The notes beneath the pieces were generated by a model that saw only the letters and a list, made by a program, of their open reading frames with translations, was not told where the DNA came from and did no database searches. Below are positions 8,093 to 17,165 of a stretch of 64,000 bases of DNA, one piece after another. The translations under genes were made by a program, and so were the position numbers. Position 1 is the first letter of the stretch, and each line of letters begins with the position of its first letter. Source of the DNA: Sphingobium sp. BYY-5 (GTDB lineage: Bacteria; Pseudomonadota; Alphaproteobacteria; Sphingomonadales; Sphingomonadaceae); contig NZ_JALEBH010000001.1 of assembly GCF_022758885.1 (NCBI RefSeq), positions 1,922,001 through 1,986,000 of the forward strand, in the 5' to 3' direction.

Positions 8093-9742
8093 ATGACCCA
8101 AATGCCGAGCGCACATCAACTCTCCGCCGCCGCCGCGCCGTCGGCGGTGAACCAGTCCATGGGCATGGTGTTCCAGATTGCCGGTTCCAGTTCCAAGATA
8201 TTGATCGATGCGCCGCAACTGGCTGTGCTCGGCCATGATCCCGACCCCTGCATCGCCATGGCCGGACAGGTAGGCAGCCAGGTCAAGATGCGGGTCGGCC
8301 ATAGCTGGCTGGTGGCCAGCGTGCGGGCGATGACGCTGGACCAGGCGAGCAAGGGCATCGTCGCCGATATCGATTTCCTGGGTGAAGGCGACGAAGAGGC
8401 GCCGACGGGGCGCATCTGCCGCTTCCGCCGCGGCGTGACGCGCTATCCCACGCCGGGCACCGACATCTTCCCGGTATCGAGCCAGGACATGGATCAAATC
8501 TACGCCGCCGACGATCGGCCGCATGTCCAGATCGGCACCGTCTATCCGACCAGCGGCACACGCGCCGCGCTCTATGTGGATTCCATGCTGGGCAAGCATT
8601 TCGCATTGCTGGGTTCGACCGGCACGGGCAAGTCGACCAGCGCAGCGCTGATCCTGCACCGCATCTGCGACCTGTCGCCGCAGGGGCATATCGTGATGAT
8701 AGACCCGCATGGCGAATATGGCGCCGCCTTTGCGCAGAATGGCGCGGTCTATGACGTCAGCAACCTCGCTCTGCCCTATTGGCTGATGAATTTCGAGGAG
8801 CATTGCGAGGTGTTCGTCACCTCCTCCGGGTCCGACCGGACCGTGGACTGCGACATATTGGCCAAATGCCTGCTCGCTGCTCGATCGAAGAACCGGCTGG
8901 CGGAGAGCATTGGCCGCCTGACCGTCGATTCCCCCATCCCCTATCTGCTGTCCGACCTGACCACCATCCTCCAGAATGAGATGGGGAAGCTGGACAAGGG
9001 GACGGGTTCGCTGCCCTATATGCGGCTCAAGACCAAGATCGACGAGATCAAGGCCGATCCCCGCTACAGCTTCATGTTCTCCGGCATGTTGGTCGCGGAC
9101 ACGATGCAGGCCTTTCTGGCGAAGATCTTCCGCCTGCCCGCGAACGGCAAGCCGATCTCGATCATCGACGTGTCCGCCATGCCGTCCGACATCACGTCCG
9201 TGGTCGTGTCAGTGCTGTCGCGTCTGGTGTTCGACTACGCCATCTGGGCGCGCGACGAACCGCAGCGCCCCATCCTCCTCGTCTGCGAGGAAGCGCATCG
9301 CTATATTCCCAGTTCGACGACCGGTTCGGGTCAGGCGGTGCGCAAGATATTGGAGAGGATCGCCAAGGAAGGCCGTAAATATGGCGTGTCGCTGGGCCTT
9401 ATCACCCAGCGCCCTTCTGACCTGGCCGAAGGCGTGCTGTCGCAATGCGGCACGATCATCTCGATGCGCCTCAACAACGATCGCGACCAGGCATTTGTGA
9501 AGGCGGCCATGCCCGAAGGCTCACGCGGTTTCCTCGATTCAATCCCCGCGCTCCGCAACCGGGAGGCGATCATCTGCGGCGAGGGTGTCGCCGTGCCGAT
9601 CCGCGTCTCGCTCGACAATCTGGAGGAAAGCCGCCGGCCGGCATCGGGCGATCCCAGCTTCACCGAACTCTGGCGGCAATCGGGCAGCGAACCGGACATC
9701 CTGGATCGCACCATCACCCGCTGGCGTAACCAGGGGCGCTAG
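8093..9742 (+). CDS. HerA-type (DUF87) hexameric ATPase
   Basis: A 549-aa FtsK/HerA-superfamily ATPase. It shows an N-terminal beta-rich HAS-barrel region (about 20-130), Walker A GSTGTGKST (about 174-182), the HerA-type IDPHGEYG motif (204-210), Walker B ILLVCEEAHRY (about 394-403), sensor region ILERIAKEGRKYGVSLGLITQRPSDL and an arginine-finger candidate in NNDRDQAF. HerA ATPases are ring translocases, usually paired with a nuclease (NurA, or defence effectors). Here no nuclease is adjacent: upstream is a divergent acyltransferase and downstream a convergent MATE gene. The protein therefore probably acts alone or with a partner encoded elsewhere. The start ATG follows a weak AGGGGCGA. The stop codon lies in the arm of a long palindrome. 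Confidence 0.85.
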   Translation: MTQMPSAHQLSAAAAPSAVNQSMGMVFQIAGSSSKILIDAPQLAVLGHDPDPCIAMAGQVGSQVKMRVGHSWLVASVRAMTLDQASKGIVADIDFLGEGDEEAPTGRICRFRRGVTRYPTPGTDIFPVSSQDMDQIYAADDRPHVQIGTVYPTSGTRAALYVDSMLGKHFALLGSTGTGKSTSAALILHRICDLSPQGHIVMIDPHGEYGAAFAQNGAVYDVSNLALPYWLMNFEEHCEVFVTSSGSDRTVDCDILAKCLLAARSKNRLAESIGRLTVDSPIPYLLSDLTTILQNEMGKLDKGTGSLPYMRLKTKIDEIKADPRYSFMFSGMLVADTMQAFLAKIFRLPANGKPISIIDVSAMPSDITSVVVSVLSRLVFDYAIWARDEPQRPILLVCEEAHRYIPSSTTGSGQAVRKILERIAKEGRKYGVSLGLITQRPSDLAEGVLSQCGTIISMRLNNDRDQAFVKAAMPEGSRGFLDSIPALRNREAIICGEGVAVPIRVSLDNLEESRRPASGDPSFTELWRQSGSEPDILDRTITRWRNQGR

Positions 9743-9886
9743 GGCCGATCGCCATTCAGCCCTAACGGGCTGCAAATGGCGGCTTTCCGCGCTTCCGGTG
9801 CTCACGTACTTTTAGTACGCTGCGCTCCGGGTCGCGAAAAGCCGCCATTTTCGCCACGTCATCATCTGAATGGCGATCGGCCCTAG
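9739..9886. repeat. Long palindrome spanning two convergent stop codons
   Basis: Outer arms 9739-9758 and 9867-9886 are perfect 20-bp inverse copies (CTAGGGCCGATCGCCATTCA). Inner arms AAATGGCGGCTTTCCGCG and CGCGAAAAGCCGCCATTT pair again, and the centre holds GTAC-tttta-GTAC. The CTAG at each end supplies the TAG stop of the HerA gene (9740-9742) and the TAG stop of the MATE gene on the other strand (9883-9885). The RNA from either strand would form a very stable extended hairpin. Confidence 0.85.
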
Positions 9887-11334
9887 CCTACCGGCGCGAT
9901 CCGTCCGGCGGGTTCGGTTTCGCTGTTCACCGATTCGCGGCACTCCTCCTCATGGGGCTGGACCATCAGCTTCGCCTTGCGCCAGCCGCCCTGCGCATAG
10001 ACCGCCCAGGCGAGCAGGAACGCCGCCAAGGATCCGGCCGGGAAGCTGAGCCACAAGGCATTGGCGCCCAGCGTCGGATAGCCCAGTTCGTAGAAGCCCA
10101 GCCGCACCCCGAACAGGGTGAAGGTCAGGATGACGAGCGGCGCCACCACCACGCCGTTGGCGCGCATCACGCCGAACAGGATCATGGTGCAGCCGAACAG
10201 CAGGAAGCTCCAACTCGCCAGCAATTGCATGTTCCAGGCGGCATCGATCGCCGCCTGGTTGGTTCCCAGGAACAGCGACAGCAACGGCGCATGGAACAGC
10301 AGGATCACGACGATCATCGCGCTGGTGATCGCGAACAGATAGCCCATGCCATAGCCGGTGATGCGGCTGATCCGGTCCCACCGGCCCGCGCCGACATTCT
10401 GCGCCGCCATGGCGCTGACCGCAGCGCCCATCGCCATCGCGGGCATCTGGAGATAGGTCCATATCTGCTGCGCGGCGCCATAGGCGGCCGTCACCAGCAA
10501 TCCTTCGCGATTGACCAGCCCGATCATGACGAGGCCAGAAACCGACATGACGATCATCTGCAGGCCCATCGGCAATCCCTTGCCCACCAGCACGCGCATC
10601 TGGTCGGCAGCGGGCCAGAGATAGGCCATTTCCCTGCCCCGCAAGCGCAGGGACAGATCCTTGGCATAGGTAAAGGCGACCAGGCCGATCAGGCTGACGA
10701 AACCCGCCACAGCCGTCGCCGCGGCCGACCCCGCAATGCCGAAGGCGGGGATCGGCCCCAGCCCCAGGATCAGCACCGGATTGAGGATCAGGTCGATGGC
10801 GACGCTGACGATCATGAAGATGAGCGGCGTGCGCGCATCGCCCGCGCCGCGCAGGCCCATCATCATCATGACGCTGAGCAATGTCGCGGGCATGGCGATA
10901 AAGATGACGCGCAGATAGGTGAGCGCCAGGTCGAACGCCTCCGCCGGTGTCGCCAGCAGGCGCAGCAGCGCCGGCGCGCCGATCCACCCCACGATGGCGA
11001 CGCCCAGCCCCATGATGGAGCAGAAGCCGACCGCCGATCCGAAGGCGCGCCGCGCCGCGTCCACGTCCCGCGCGCCGATCGCCTGCGCGATCATCACGGT
11101 CGACGCCATGCCGAAACCGAACACGACCGAGAACATCAGGAACATGATGATGTTGGCGTTGGCGGTCGCCGCCAGCGCCTGCGCGCCCAGGAAGCGGCCG
11201 ACCCAGATGGCGTTGATCGAACCGTTGAGCGACTGGAGAATGTTGGACGCCAGGGTTGGGATAGCAAAAAGCAGCAGGGTCGACGCGATCGGCCCCTGCG
11301 TCAGGTCTTTTGCACCCTTGCCCTCTCCACTCAC
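9883..11334 (-). CDS. MATE family efflux transporter
   Basis: A 483-aa polytopic inner-membrane antiporter with about 12 helices in two six-helix halves. Typical stretches are LTQGPIASTLLLFAIPTLASNILQSLNGSINAIWVGRFLG, the MATE element ANANIIMFLMFSVVFGFGMASTVMIAQAIGARD in the first half, and AYGAAQQIWTYLQMPAMAMGAAVSAMAAQNVGAG in the second. MATE proteins export cationic compounds using Na+ or H+ gradients; the substrate is unknown. I chose the GTG at 11334 because AAGGAGGG lies 6 nt upstream. A longer in-frame extension to 11430 would be translated out of the palindromic repeat at 11355-11426. Its stop is inside the palindrome shared with the HerA gene. Confidence 0.9.
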   Translation of the reverse strand: MSGEGKGAKDLTQGPIASTLLLFAIPTLASNILQSLNGSINAIWVGRFLGAQALAATANANIIMFLMFSVVFGFGMASTVMIAQAIGARDVDAARRAFGSAVGFCSIMGLGVAIVGWIGAPALLRLLATPAEAFDLALTYLRVIFIAMPATLLSVMMMMGLRGAGDARTPLIFMIVSVAIDLILNPVLILGLGPIPAFGIAGSAAATAVAGFVSLIGLVAFTYAKDLSLRLRGREMAYLWPAADQMRVLVGKGLPMGLQMIVMSVSGLVMIGLVNREGLLVTAAYGAAQQIWTYLQMPAMAMGAAVSAMAAQNVGAGRWDRISRITGYGMGYLFAITSAMIVVILLFHAPLLSLFLGTNQAAIDAAWNMQLLASWSFLLFGCTMILFGVMRANGVVVAPLVILTFTLFGVRLGFYELGYPTLGANALWLSFPAGSLAAFLLAWAVYAQGGWRKAKLMVQPHEEECRESVNSETEPAGRIAPVG

Positions 11335-11354
11335 GCCCGGCCCTCCTTGTAAGT

Positions 11355-11426
11355 GCTCCTGCGAAAGCAGGAGCCCAGGGCGAACCGGCATTAGCTGGCA
11401 TCCTGGGCTCCTGCTTTCGCAGGAGC
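11355..11426. repeat. 25-bp inverted repeat (GCTCCTGCGAAAG family)
   Basis: Arms 11355-11379 and 11402-11426 are inverse copies beginning GCTCCTGCGAAAGCAGGAGC. They are the same family as 3503-3577, including the nested CTCCTGC-gaaa-GCAGGAG hairpin. It lies between the valS stop and the MATE start on the minus strand, 21 nt from the MATE start codon. Confidence 0.85.
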
Positions 11427-11444
11427 GCATCCTTCTTTAGCGGC

Positions 11445-14144
11445 TTATCCCAACCGGTCCAGCGCCGCCTTCAGACGATCCGCCTCGGCGGTTTTTTCGG
11501 CATGATCCTCGCGCGCCTTGGCGACGGCTTCGGGCTTGGCCTTTTCGACGAAGCTCGGATTCGAGAGGCGACCGCCCAGCGAATCCCGCTCCTTCTCCGC
11601 CGCGGCCAGCGCTTTGGCGAGGCGGGTCTTTTCCGCCGCGATGTCGATCACGCCTTCCAGCGGCAGGATGAAGGTCGCTTCGTCCACCACGATCTGCGCC
11701 GCCCCGCCCGCAGGCGGCTCGCCGAAGCTCAGGCTTTCGACGCGACCCAGGCGTGCGAGGGCCACACCCTGCCGGTCGAGCCGGCGCTGCGTTTCTTCCG
11801 ACCCGTCGCGCACCACCATGGGCAGCTTCGCGCCCGGCGGCACGTTGAGTTCGGTCCGCGCGGTGCGGATCGCGCTCACCAGCCGGATCAGCCAGTCGAT
11901 TTCCGCCTGCGCATCGGTATCGACGGCGGCCAGCCCCTGCGGCCAGCGGGCGACGATCAGCTCGCTCTCGCGCTCACCGGTCAGATGCCACAGCTCTTCG
12001 GTGATGAAGGGCATGAAGGGATGCAGCATCACCAATATCTGGTCGAACGCCCAGCCCGCGACGGCGCGCGTCTCATCGTCCATCGCGCCCTTGGTGAGTT
12101 CGATATACCAGTCGCAAAACTGGTCCCAGACGAAATGATAGATGGCGTTGGCCGCCGCGTCGAAGCGCAAATCCGCCAGCGCCGTGTCGATCGCCTGCAC
12201 CGTCGCCACCGTCTCCGCGATGATCCAGCGGTTGACCGGAGCCTGCGCGGCGGGCGCTTCGTGCGTGGTCGAGGCGGTGACGCCATTGGATTGTAGGAAG
12301 CGCGCCGCGTTCCACAGCTTGGTCGCGAAGTTGCGATAGCCCTCGACCCGCTTCTCATCCATCTTCACGTCGCGGCCCTGGCTTTCCATCGCCGCCATGA
12401 AGAAGCGCAGCGCGTCCGCGCCGAACCGGTCGATCAGGCCGAGCGGATCGACCACATTGCCCTTGGACTTGGACATTTTCTGCCCGTCCGCCGCGCGCAC
12501 CAACCCGTGGAGATAGAGCTTGCGCCACGGCACGTCGCCCATGAACTCCATCCCCTGCATCGCCATCCGCGCGTCCCAGAAGAACAGGATGTCGAAGCCG
12601 CTGATGAGCAGATCGTTGGGGTAGTGCCTTGACAGCTTCTCGCTCTGCTCGGGCCAGCCCAGCGTTCCGAACGGCCAGAGCGCCGAGGAGAACCATGTGT
12701 CGAGGACGTCGGGGTCGCGCACCAGCTTCTTGTTGCCAGCCAGAGCCTGCGCCTCCGCTTCGCTCTCCGCGACATAGGGATTGCCGTCCTCGTCATACCA
12801 AGCCGGAATCTGGTGCCCCCACCAAAGTTGACGACTCACGCACCAGGGCTGGATATTCTCCATCCAATTGAAGAAGGTCTTTTCCCACGTTTTCGGCACG
12901 ATCTCGATCGCGCCGTCGTGCACGGCCTGCATCGGGGCCACGGCCAGCTTCTCCGCATCGACATACCATTGGTCGGTCAGCCAGGGTTCGATCACCACAT
13001 TGGAGCGATCGCCGAACGGGGTCTGGATCGTGCGCGGCTCGAAATCGGCGGAGACCTCCTCCCCTTCCTTGTCCTTGGTGACGTGCGGGACCAGCAGGCC
13101 CAGCGCCTTCATCTCCGCGACGACAGCCTCGCGCGCGCCATCGACGCCATCATGGCGGAAGCGGTGGAGGCCCAGGAAGCGATCGGGGATCAGGTCGTCG
13201 GCGGTCTGGACGACATTGGCGTCGGCATCGAACATGTTGAGCATCTCGCCAGCCTTGAAGCCCGCGCGCTTGCCCACTTCGAAATCGTTGAAGTCATGCC
13301 CCGGCGTGATCTTGACCGCGCCCGATCCCAGTTCCGGGTCGGCATGATCATCCGCCACCACCTTGAAGCGGCGGCCGGTGATCGGCTGGAGGATGTCCTT
13401 GCCGATCACATCCTTGTAGCGCGGGTCTTCGGGATGGACCGCGACCGCCATGTCGGCCAGCATGGTTTCGGGGCGCGTCGTGGCGACGACAATATGGTCG
13501 CTGCCGTCGGCCAGCGTCACGCCGTCCGCCAGCGGGTAGCGGAAGCGCCAGAAGCCGCCCTTGGTCTCGATCGTCTCGACCTCCAGGTCCGAAATGGCCG
13601 AGCGGAAATGCGGGTCCCAGTTCACCAACCGCTTGTCGCGATAGAGCAGGCCGCGCTTGTGCAGTTCCACGAAGGTCTTGACGACCGCCTTCGAGAACCC
13701 CTCGTCCATGGTGAAACGTTCGTTCGCCCAGTCCATGGAACAGCCCAGCCGCCGCAACTGGCCGGTGATGGTGCCGCCGCTCTCCGCCTTCCATTCCCAG
13801 ACCTTCTCGACGAACTGGTCGCGGGTGTAGTTGCTGCGCTTGTCCTGGCGCGCCTCCATCTGACGCTCGACCACCATCTGGGTCGCGATGCCGGCATGGT
13901 CGGTGCCGACCACCCAGAGCGCATCCTTGCCGCGCAGTCGCTCGTAGCGGATGACGATATCCTGCAAGGTGTTGTCGAGCGCATGGCCAATATGCAGGCT
14001 GCCCGTGACGTTCGGCGGCGGGTTCACGATGGTGAAGGGCGTCGCGTCCGGGCGATCGGGGCGGAACAGGCCCTTCTCCTCCCAATGGGCGTACCAGCGG
14101 GATTCGATATCGGCGGGGTCGAAGGTTTTGGGCAGTTCGGTCAT
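11445..14144 (-). CDS. valS: Valyl-tRNA synthetase
   Basis: An 899-aa class I aminoacyl-tRNA synthetase. It shows [18 protein letters not shown] with the HIGH motif at residues 51-54, [15 protein letters not shown], the CP1 editing domain ([21 protein letters not shown]), [12 protein letters not shown] (about residue 556), the anticodon-binding helical domain and a C-terminal tRNA-binding coiled coil ([41 protein letters not shown]...). All motifs are intact and the length is within the family range. In many alphaproteobacteria valS follows popZ(DUF2497) and tolC. Here that order is kept, but a toxin-like pair and an S9 peptidase separate them. Confidence 0.97.
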   Translation of the reverse strand: MTELPKTFDPADIESRWYAHWEEKGLFRPDRPDATPFTIVNPPPNVTGSLHIGHALDNTLQDIVIRYERLRGKDALWVVGTDHAGIATQMVVERQMEARQDKRSNYTRDQFVEKVWEWKAESGGTITGQLRRLGCSMDWANERFTMDEGFSKAVVKTFVELHKRGLLYRDKRLVNWDPHFRSAISDLEVETIETKGGFWRFRYPLADGVTLADGSDHIVVATTRPETMLADMAVAVHPEDPRYKDVIGKDILQPITGRRFKVVADDHADPELGSGAVKITPGHDFNDFEVGKRAGFKAGEMLNMFDADANVVQTADDLIPDRFLGLHRFRHDGVDGAREAVVAEMKALGLLVPHVTKDKEGEEVSADFEPRTIQTPFGDRSNVVIEPWLTDQWYVDAEKLAVAPMQAVHDGAIEIVPKTWEKTFFNWMENIQPWCVSRQLWWGHQIPAWYDEDGNPYVAESEAEAQALAGNKKLVRDPDVLDTWFSSALWPFGTLGWPEQSEKLSRHYPNDLLISGFDILFFWDARMAMQGMEFMGDVPWRKLYLHGLVRAADGQKMSKSKGNVVDPLGLIDRFGADALRFFMAAMESQGRDVKMDEKRVEGYRNFATKLWNAARFLQSNGVTASTTHEAPAAQAPVNRWIIAETVATVQAIDTALADLRFDAAANAIYHFVWDQFCDWYIELTKGAMDDETRAVAGWAFDQILVMLHPFMPFITEELWHLTGERESELIVARWPQGLAAVDTDAQAEIDWLIRLVSAIRTARTELNVPPGAKLPMVVRDGSEETQRRLDRQGVALARLGRVESLSFGEPPAGGAAQIVVDEATFILPLEGVIDIAAEKTRLAKALAAAEKERDSLGGRLSNPSFVEKAKPEAVAKAREDHAEKTAEADRLKAALDRLG

Positions 14145-14188
14145 GATCGCGCTTTAGCGGGAACGTCGAGAACGTCAATTAAACCGCA

Positions 14189-14827
14189 TCATTCGATCAC
14201 AAGATTGGCCTGTAAAACGGCTCGTAGATCGGACGGCAAGGCACCTACCACCGACAACGGTCTTTTATATTTCTTGATGGCAACCAACTTCGGATCACCA
14301 CGACTATTATCGAAAATCGCCAAATAATCGAGATGTTTGGCAAAAATTGCAAGCTGCTCGAAAGAACGGGCGCGACGCGCAATGATTTTGTCGGCCGGCA
14401 CGTCATGTCCGCCCTCGGAAACCCTCAATCTCACGCGCTGGATCTGGAGGTCGGCCGATTCCAAGACCACATAAAGCATTCGGACATCGAAACCTCGCGC
14501 TTTGGCGCGATCAATCAACTCTCGATATTTGGAGGTGGAAAGCACGGTTTCCACACCAATCGTCTGATGAACTTCGATGGATGCATCCAGCCAGTTCTGG
14601 ATACGATCGAGCGCCGCCCGATTTGCATCATTCTGGGCCAAACCTTCCTGCTCCATCAAGCGGAGGGTGAGAAGATCAGGATTGATAATCCAGATAGAAC
14701 CGCCCCACCCGTCGATATCCGTGCGATTGTAGAGCGTGCTTTTGCCGGACCCGTTGGGTCCAGCAATAATCCATAGGGAAGGTTTCTCCGCCTTACGCGG
14801 CGATATCTGCATCTTTGGCCCGCTCAC
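14189..14827 (-). CDS. Zeta-toxin-like P-loop kinase
   Basis: A 212-aa protein of the zeta-toxin/AAA P-loop class. It shows Walker A IAGPNGSGKST (about 22-31), a zeta-like INPDLLTLRLMEQEGLAQNDANRAALD segment, the VETVLSTSKYRELIDRAKARGFDVRMLYVVLESADLQIQRVRLRVSEGGHDVPADKI region with the Arg-rich nucleotide/substrate loop, and a C-terminal FDNSRGDPKLVAIKKYKR. True zeta toxins phosphorylate UDP-N-acetylglucosamine, but many chromosomal relatives have other or unknown substrates. The likely start is GTG 14827, with ATG 14812 as alternative. In both cases it overlaps the end of the small upstream gene (35 or 20 nt), indicating translational coupling. It sits between valS and an S9 peptidase. Confidence 0.75.
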   Translation of the reverse strand: MSGPKMQISPRKAEKPSLWIIAGPNGSGKSTLYNRTDIDGWGGSIWIINPDLLTLRLMEQEGLAQNDANRAALDRIQNWLDASIEVHQTIGVETVLSTSKYRELIDRAKARGFDVRMLYVVLESADLQIQRVRLRVSEGGHDVPADKIIARRARSFEQLAIFAKHLDYLAIFDNSRGDPKLVAIKKYKRPLSVVGALPSDLRAVLQANLVIE

Positions 14828-14987
14828 GGCGCTCGCGCTTCAACCTACGCACATTGGATCGAAATGCCGCGAGCAAATCATATTCCAATGTTTCGCTTTC
14901 GGACTGCACAACCTTGACGGCGATCATCTCACCGTTCGGCGCACGCTTCCATTTGGTTGGCAGATCACTGGGGCGTTTATCAGTCAT
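14793..14987 (-). CDS. Small charged protein coupled to the zeta-like kinase (antitoxin candidate)
   Basis: A 64-aa, strongly charged protein (TKWKRAPNGEMIAVKVVQSESETLEYDLLAAFRSNVRRLKRERRERAKDADIAA) beginning at an ATG with AGAGGTAAC just upstream. I do not recognise a named family, and it lacks the three-helix epsilon-antitoxin pattern as far as I can see. Its end overlaps the start of the zeta-like kinase by 35 nt, and nothing else is in the unit, so the simplest reading is the first gene of a two-gene toxin-antitoxin-type operon. The basic C-terminus (RRLKRERRERAK) could bind nucleic acid. The functional assignment is inference from position and size. Confidence 0.6.
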   Translation of the reverse strand: MTDKRPSDLPTKWKRAPNGEMIAVKVVQSESETLEYDLLAAFRSNVRRLKRERRERAKDADIAA

Positions 14988-15037
14988 GTCGTTACCTCTA
15001 CCACAGAGATAATAGCGGTGGATAGGTTAGGAAAGAC

Positions 15038-17065
15038 CTATTTCCCCGTCCACTTGTCCAGCCAGCCCAGCGCTTCGCCATACCATTGCAGCGAGTTGCG
15101 GGGCTTCAGGACCCAGTGGTTCTCGTCGGGGAAGACCAGCAGCTTCGACGGCACGTTCCGCCGCTGGAGCGCGGTGAAGGCGGCCAGTCCCTGGGTATAG
15201 GGAATGCGGAAATCCTTCTCGCTCGTCACCACCAGCATCGGCGTCTTCCACGCGGTTACATGGTTGACCGGGTTCCATTTCTCGAACTCTTGCGGCTTCT
15301 CATAATAGGGGCCGCCATGTTCCCATTCGTCGAACCACAATTCCTCGGTCTCATAGGCCATGGCGCGCGCGTCGAACACGCCGTCATGCTGGACGATGCA
15401 CTTGAAGCCGTCGGCCCATAGCCCTTCGATCCAGTTCATCATATAGCCGCCATAGCTGGCGCCCAGCGCGCAGGCGTTGCCCGCATCGACCTGCGCGTCC
15501 TTCGCCGCGGCGGCGGCAAGGCCCAGCTTCAGGTCTTCGAGCGGCTTGCCGCCCCAATCTTTGTTGATGCTGTCGGTGAAGGCTTGACCATAGCCGGTGC
15601 TGCCATGGAAATCGACGATCACGGCGGCATAGCCATGGGCGGCGAAGGCCTTCGGGTTCCAGCGATAGGACCATGAATCGTTGAAGCTGCCCTGCGGCCC
15701 GCCATGGACCAGGAAGGCGACCGGCAGCTTGCCCGTCACGCCGCGCGGCTTCACGATCTGGCCCCAGACGGTGTCGCCATTGGCGCCCTTGAAGCTGTAG
15801 CGTTCGACCGACACGTCATCGACGCCGGCCAGCTTCTGCGCATTGACGCTGGTCAGGCGCACCGGCTTGCCTGTTGCAGGCATCTTCCAGAAATCGGCGG
15901 GCGACTGGATGCTGTCGAGCGCATAGACGAAACCGCCCTGGGGCAGCGGTACGACGCTGCCGGCATGCCCTTTCTCCGTCAACCGCGTGACCTTGCCCGA
16001 CACTGCATCGACACGGAACACCGGATTGTCGAGCACGTCATTGGCGGTGACGAGCAGGCCCTTGCCGTTCGCCTCCCAGGCGATCGAGGCCACCGAGCGA
16101 TCCCAGCCCTCGGTCAGCGGCTTGGTCTCGCCCGTCGCGATGTTGCGCAGCATCAGCACCAGCCGGTCGGCCTCATAACCCGGCCGCTTCATCGCCGCAT
16201 AGGCGAGCCACTTCCCGTCGGGCGACACCGCCGGCATGGTGTCGGTCGCCTCGTTGGCGGCGGTCAGGTTGACCGGCGCGGCGCTGCCGTCTGCCGGAGC
16301 CGAGAAGATGTCGAGGTTGGTCGACAGCGGCTCGATCCGCCCCGCCTGACGCAGCGCGAAGAAGAGCGTCCTGCCCTCCGCATCCCATGCGATTTCCTCC
16401 GCGCCGCCGAACGGCTTGGAGGGACTGTCGCCGACCAGACCGCCCATCACCGACACGGCCGGGCCGCCCGAAACGGGCATGACGAAAATCTGCGAGCGCT
16501 GGCCGTCCGCCCATGTGTCCCAATGGCGCACGAACAATTGGTCATAGACGCGGCCACTGCCTGCGTCGGCAGGAGCATCCGGCTTCACATCGTCGATCGT
16601 CCGCGCGCCGACCGGGCGGTCTGCCCAGAGCGCGACCTTCGCCCCGTCAGGGCTGAGCAGGAAACCGGAAATGCCGCCCGGCGCCTTGCTGATCTGGACC
16701 GGATCGCCGCCCGCAAGCAGCACGCGCCAGAGCTGATCGTCACCGCTCGCGTTGGACTGGAAATAGAGCGCCGTCCCGTCAGGCGAAAAGACCGGCGACG
16801 TCTCATTCTTGTCAGGCTTCGACGCGATCAGGCGCGGTGTCTGGCCCGGCTTGCCGATGTCGAGCAGATAGAGGTCCATCCGCCCGCGATTACCGGCCAG
16901 GTCGGTGCTGCGCAGTTGATAGGCCAGCCATTTGCCGTCCGGCGACACGGCCGGCGCGGCAATACGGTCCAGCGCCACCATATCGGCCGGCGTGAACGGC
17001 CGGGCGAGCGCGGGCGCGGTTGCCAGGGCCATCATACCAAGCCCGGCAAGCAAAAATATCTTCAT
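15038..17065 (-). CDS. S9-family prolyl oligopeptidase-type peptidase
   Basis: A 675-aa exported serine peptidase. The N-terminus MKIFLLAGLGMMALATAPALA is a Sec signal peptide with an AxA cleavage site. It is followed by a beta-propeller of WD40-like TolB blades (AVSPDGKWLAYQLRS, PVFSPDGTALYFQSN, LLSPDGAKVALWAD, AVSPDGKWLAYAAMK) and then the alpha/beta-hydrolase domain. The catalytic serine is in GASYGGYMMNW (about residue 535), and the terminal histidine is in FPDENHWVLKP. It probably trims oligopeptides in the periplasm, like other sphingomonad dipeptidyl-aminopeptidase/acylaminoacyl-peptidase homologues. I chose ATG 17065 for the signal peptide and a GAGGGTGA upstream rather than a longer in-frame extension. 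Confidence 0.92.
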   Translation of the reverse strand: MKIFLLAGLGMMALATAPALARPFTPADMVALDRIAAPAVSPDGKWLAYQLRSTDLAGNRGRMDLYLLDIGKPGQTPRLIASKPDKNETSPVFSPDGTALYFQSNASGDDQLWRVLLAGGDPVQISKAPGGISGFLLSPDGAKVALWADRPVGARTIDDVKPDAPADAGSGRVYDQLFVRHWDTWADGQRSQIFVMPVSGGPAVSVMGGLVGDSPSKPFGGAEEIAWDAEGRTLFFALRQAGRIEPLSTNLDIFSAPADGSAAPVNLTAANEATDTMPAVSPDGKWLAYAAMKRPGYEADRLVLMLRNIATGETKPLTEGWDRSVASIAWEANGKGLLVTANDVLDNPVFRVDAVSGKVTRLTEKGHAGSVVPLPQGGFVYALDSIQSPADFWKMPATGKPVRLTSVNAQKLAGVDDVSVERYSFKGANGDTVWGQIVKPRGVTGKLPVAFLVHGGPQGSFNDSWSYRWNPKAFAAHGYAAVIVDFHGSTGYGQAFTDSINKDWGGKPLEDLKLGLAAAAAKDAQVDAGNACALGASYGGYMMNWIEGLWADGFKCIVQHDGVFDARAMAYETEELWFDEWEHGGPYYEKPQEFEKWNPVNHVTAWKTPMLVVTSEKDFRIPYTQGLAAFTALQRRNVPSKLLVFPDENHWVLKPRNSLQWYGEALGWLDKWTGK

Positions 17066-17165
17066 GAAATCACCCTCGGATCGGATCGCGACGCACAGGG
17101 CATCCGCCAAGGCGTCGTCAGGATGCGAGGGGTCTAAGCCTCCACAGAAATCATCGCAAGGGCGC

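Noticed and set aside
8093..9742. HerA-based anti-phage defence system
   Set aside because: No nuclease, SIR2 or DUF4297 partner gene beside it; kept as a stand-alone ATPase.
9952..11352. 466-codon plus-strand frame opposite the MATE gene
   Set aside because: Low-complexity Arg/His/Gln/Asp composition; the minus strand encodes a textbook MATE transporter.
11335..11430. N-terminal extension of the MATE protein through the palindromic repeat
   Set aside because: A GTG with a strong AAGGAGGG six nt upstream lies at 11334, and the extension is merely translated repeat sequence (CESRSPG...).
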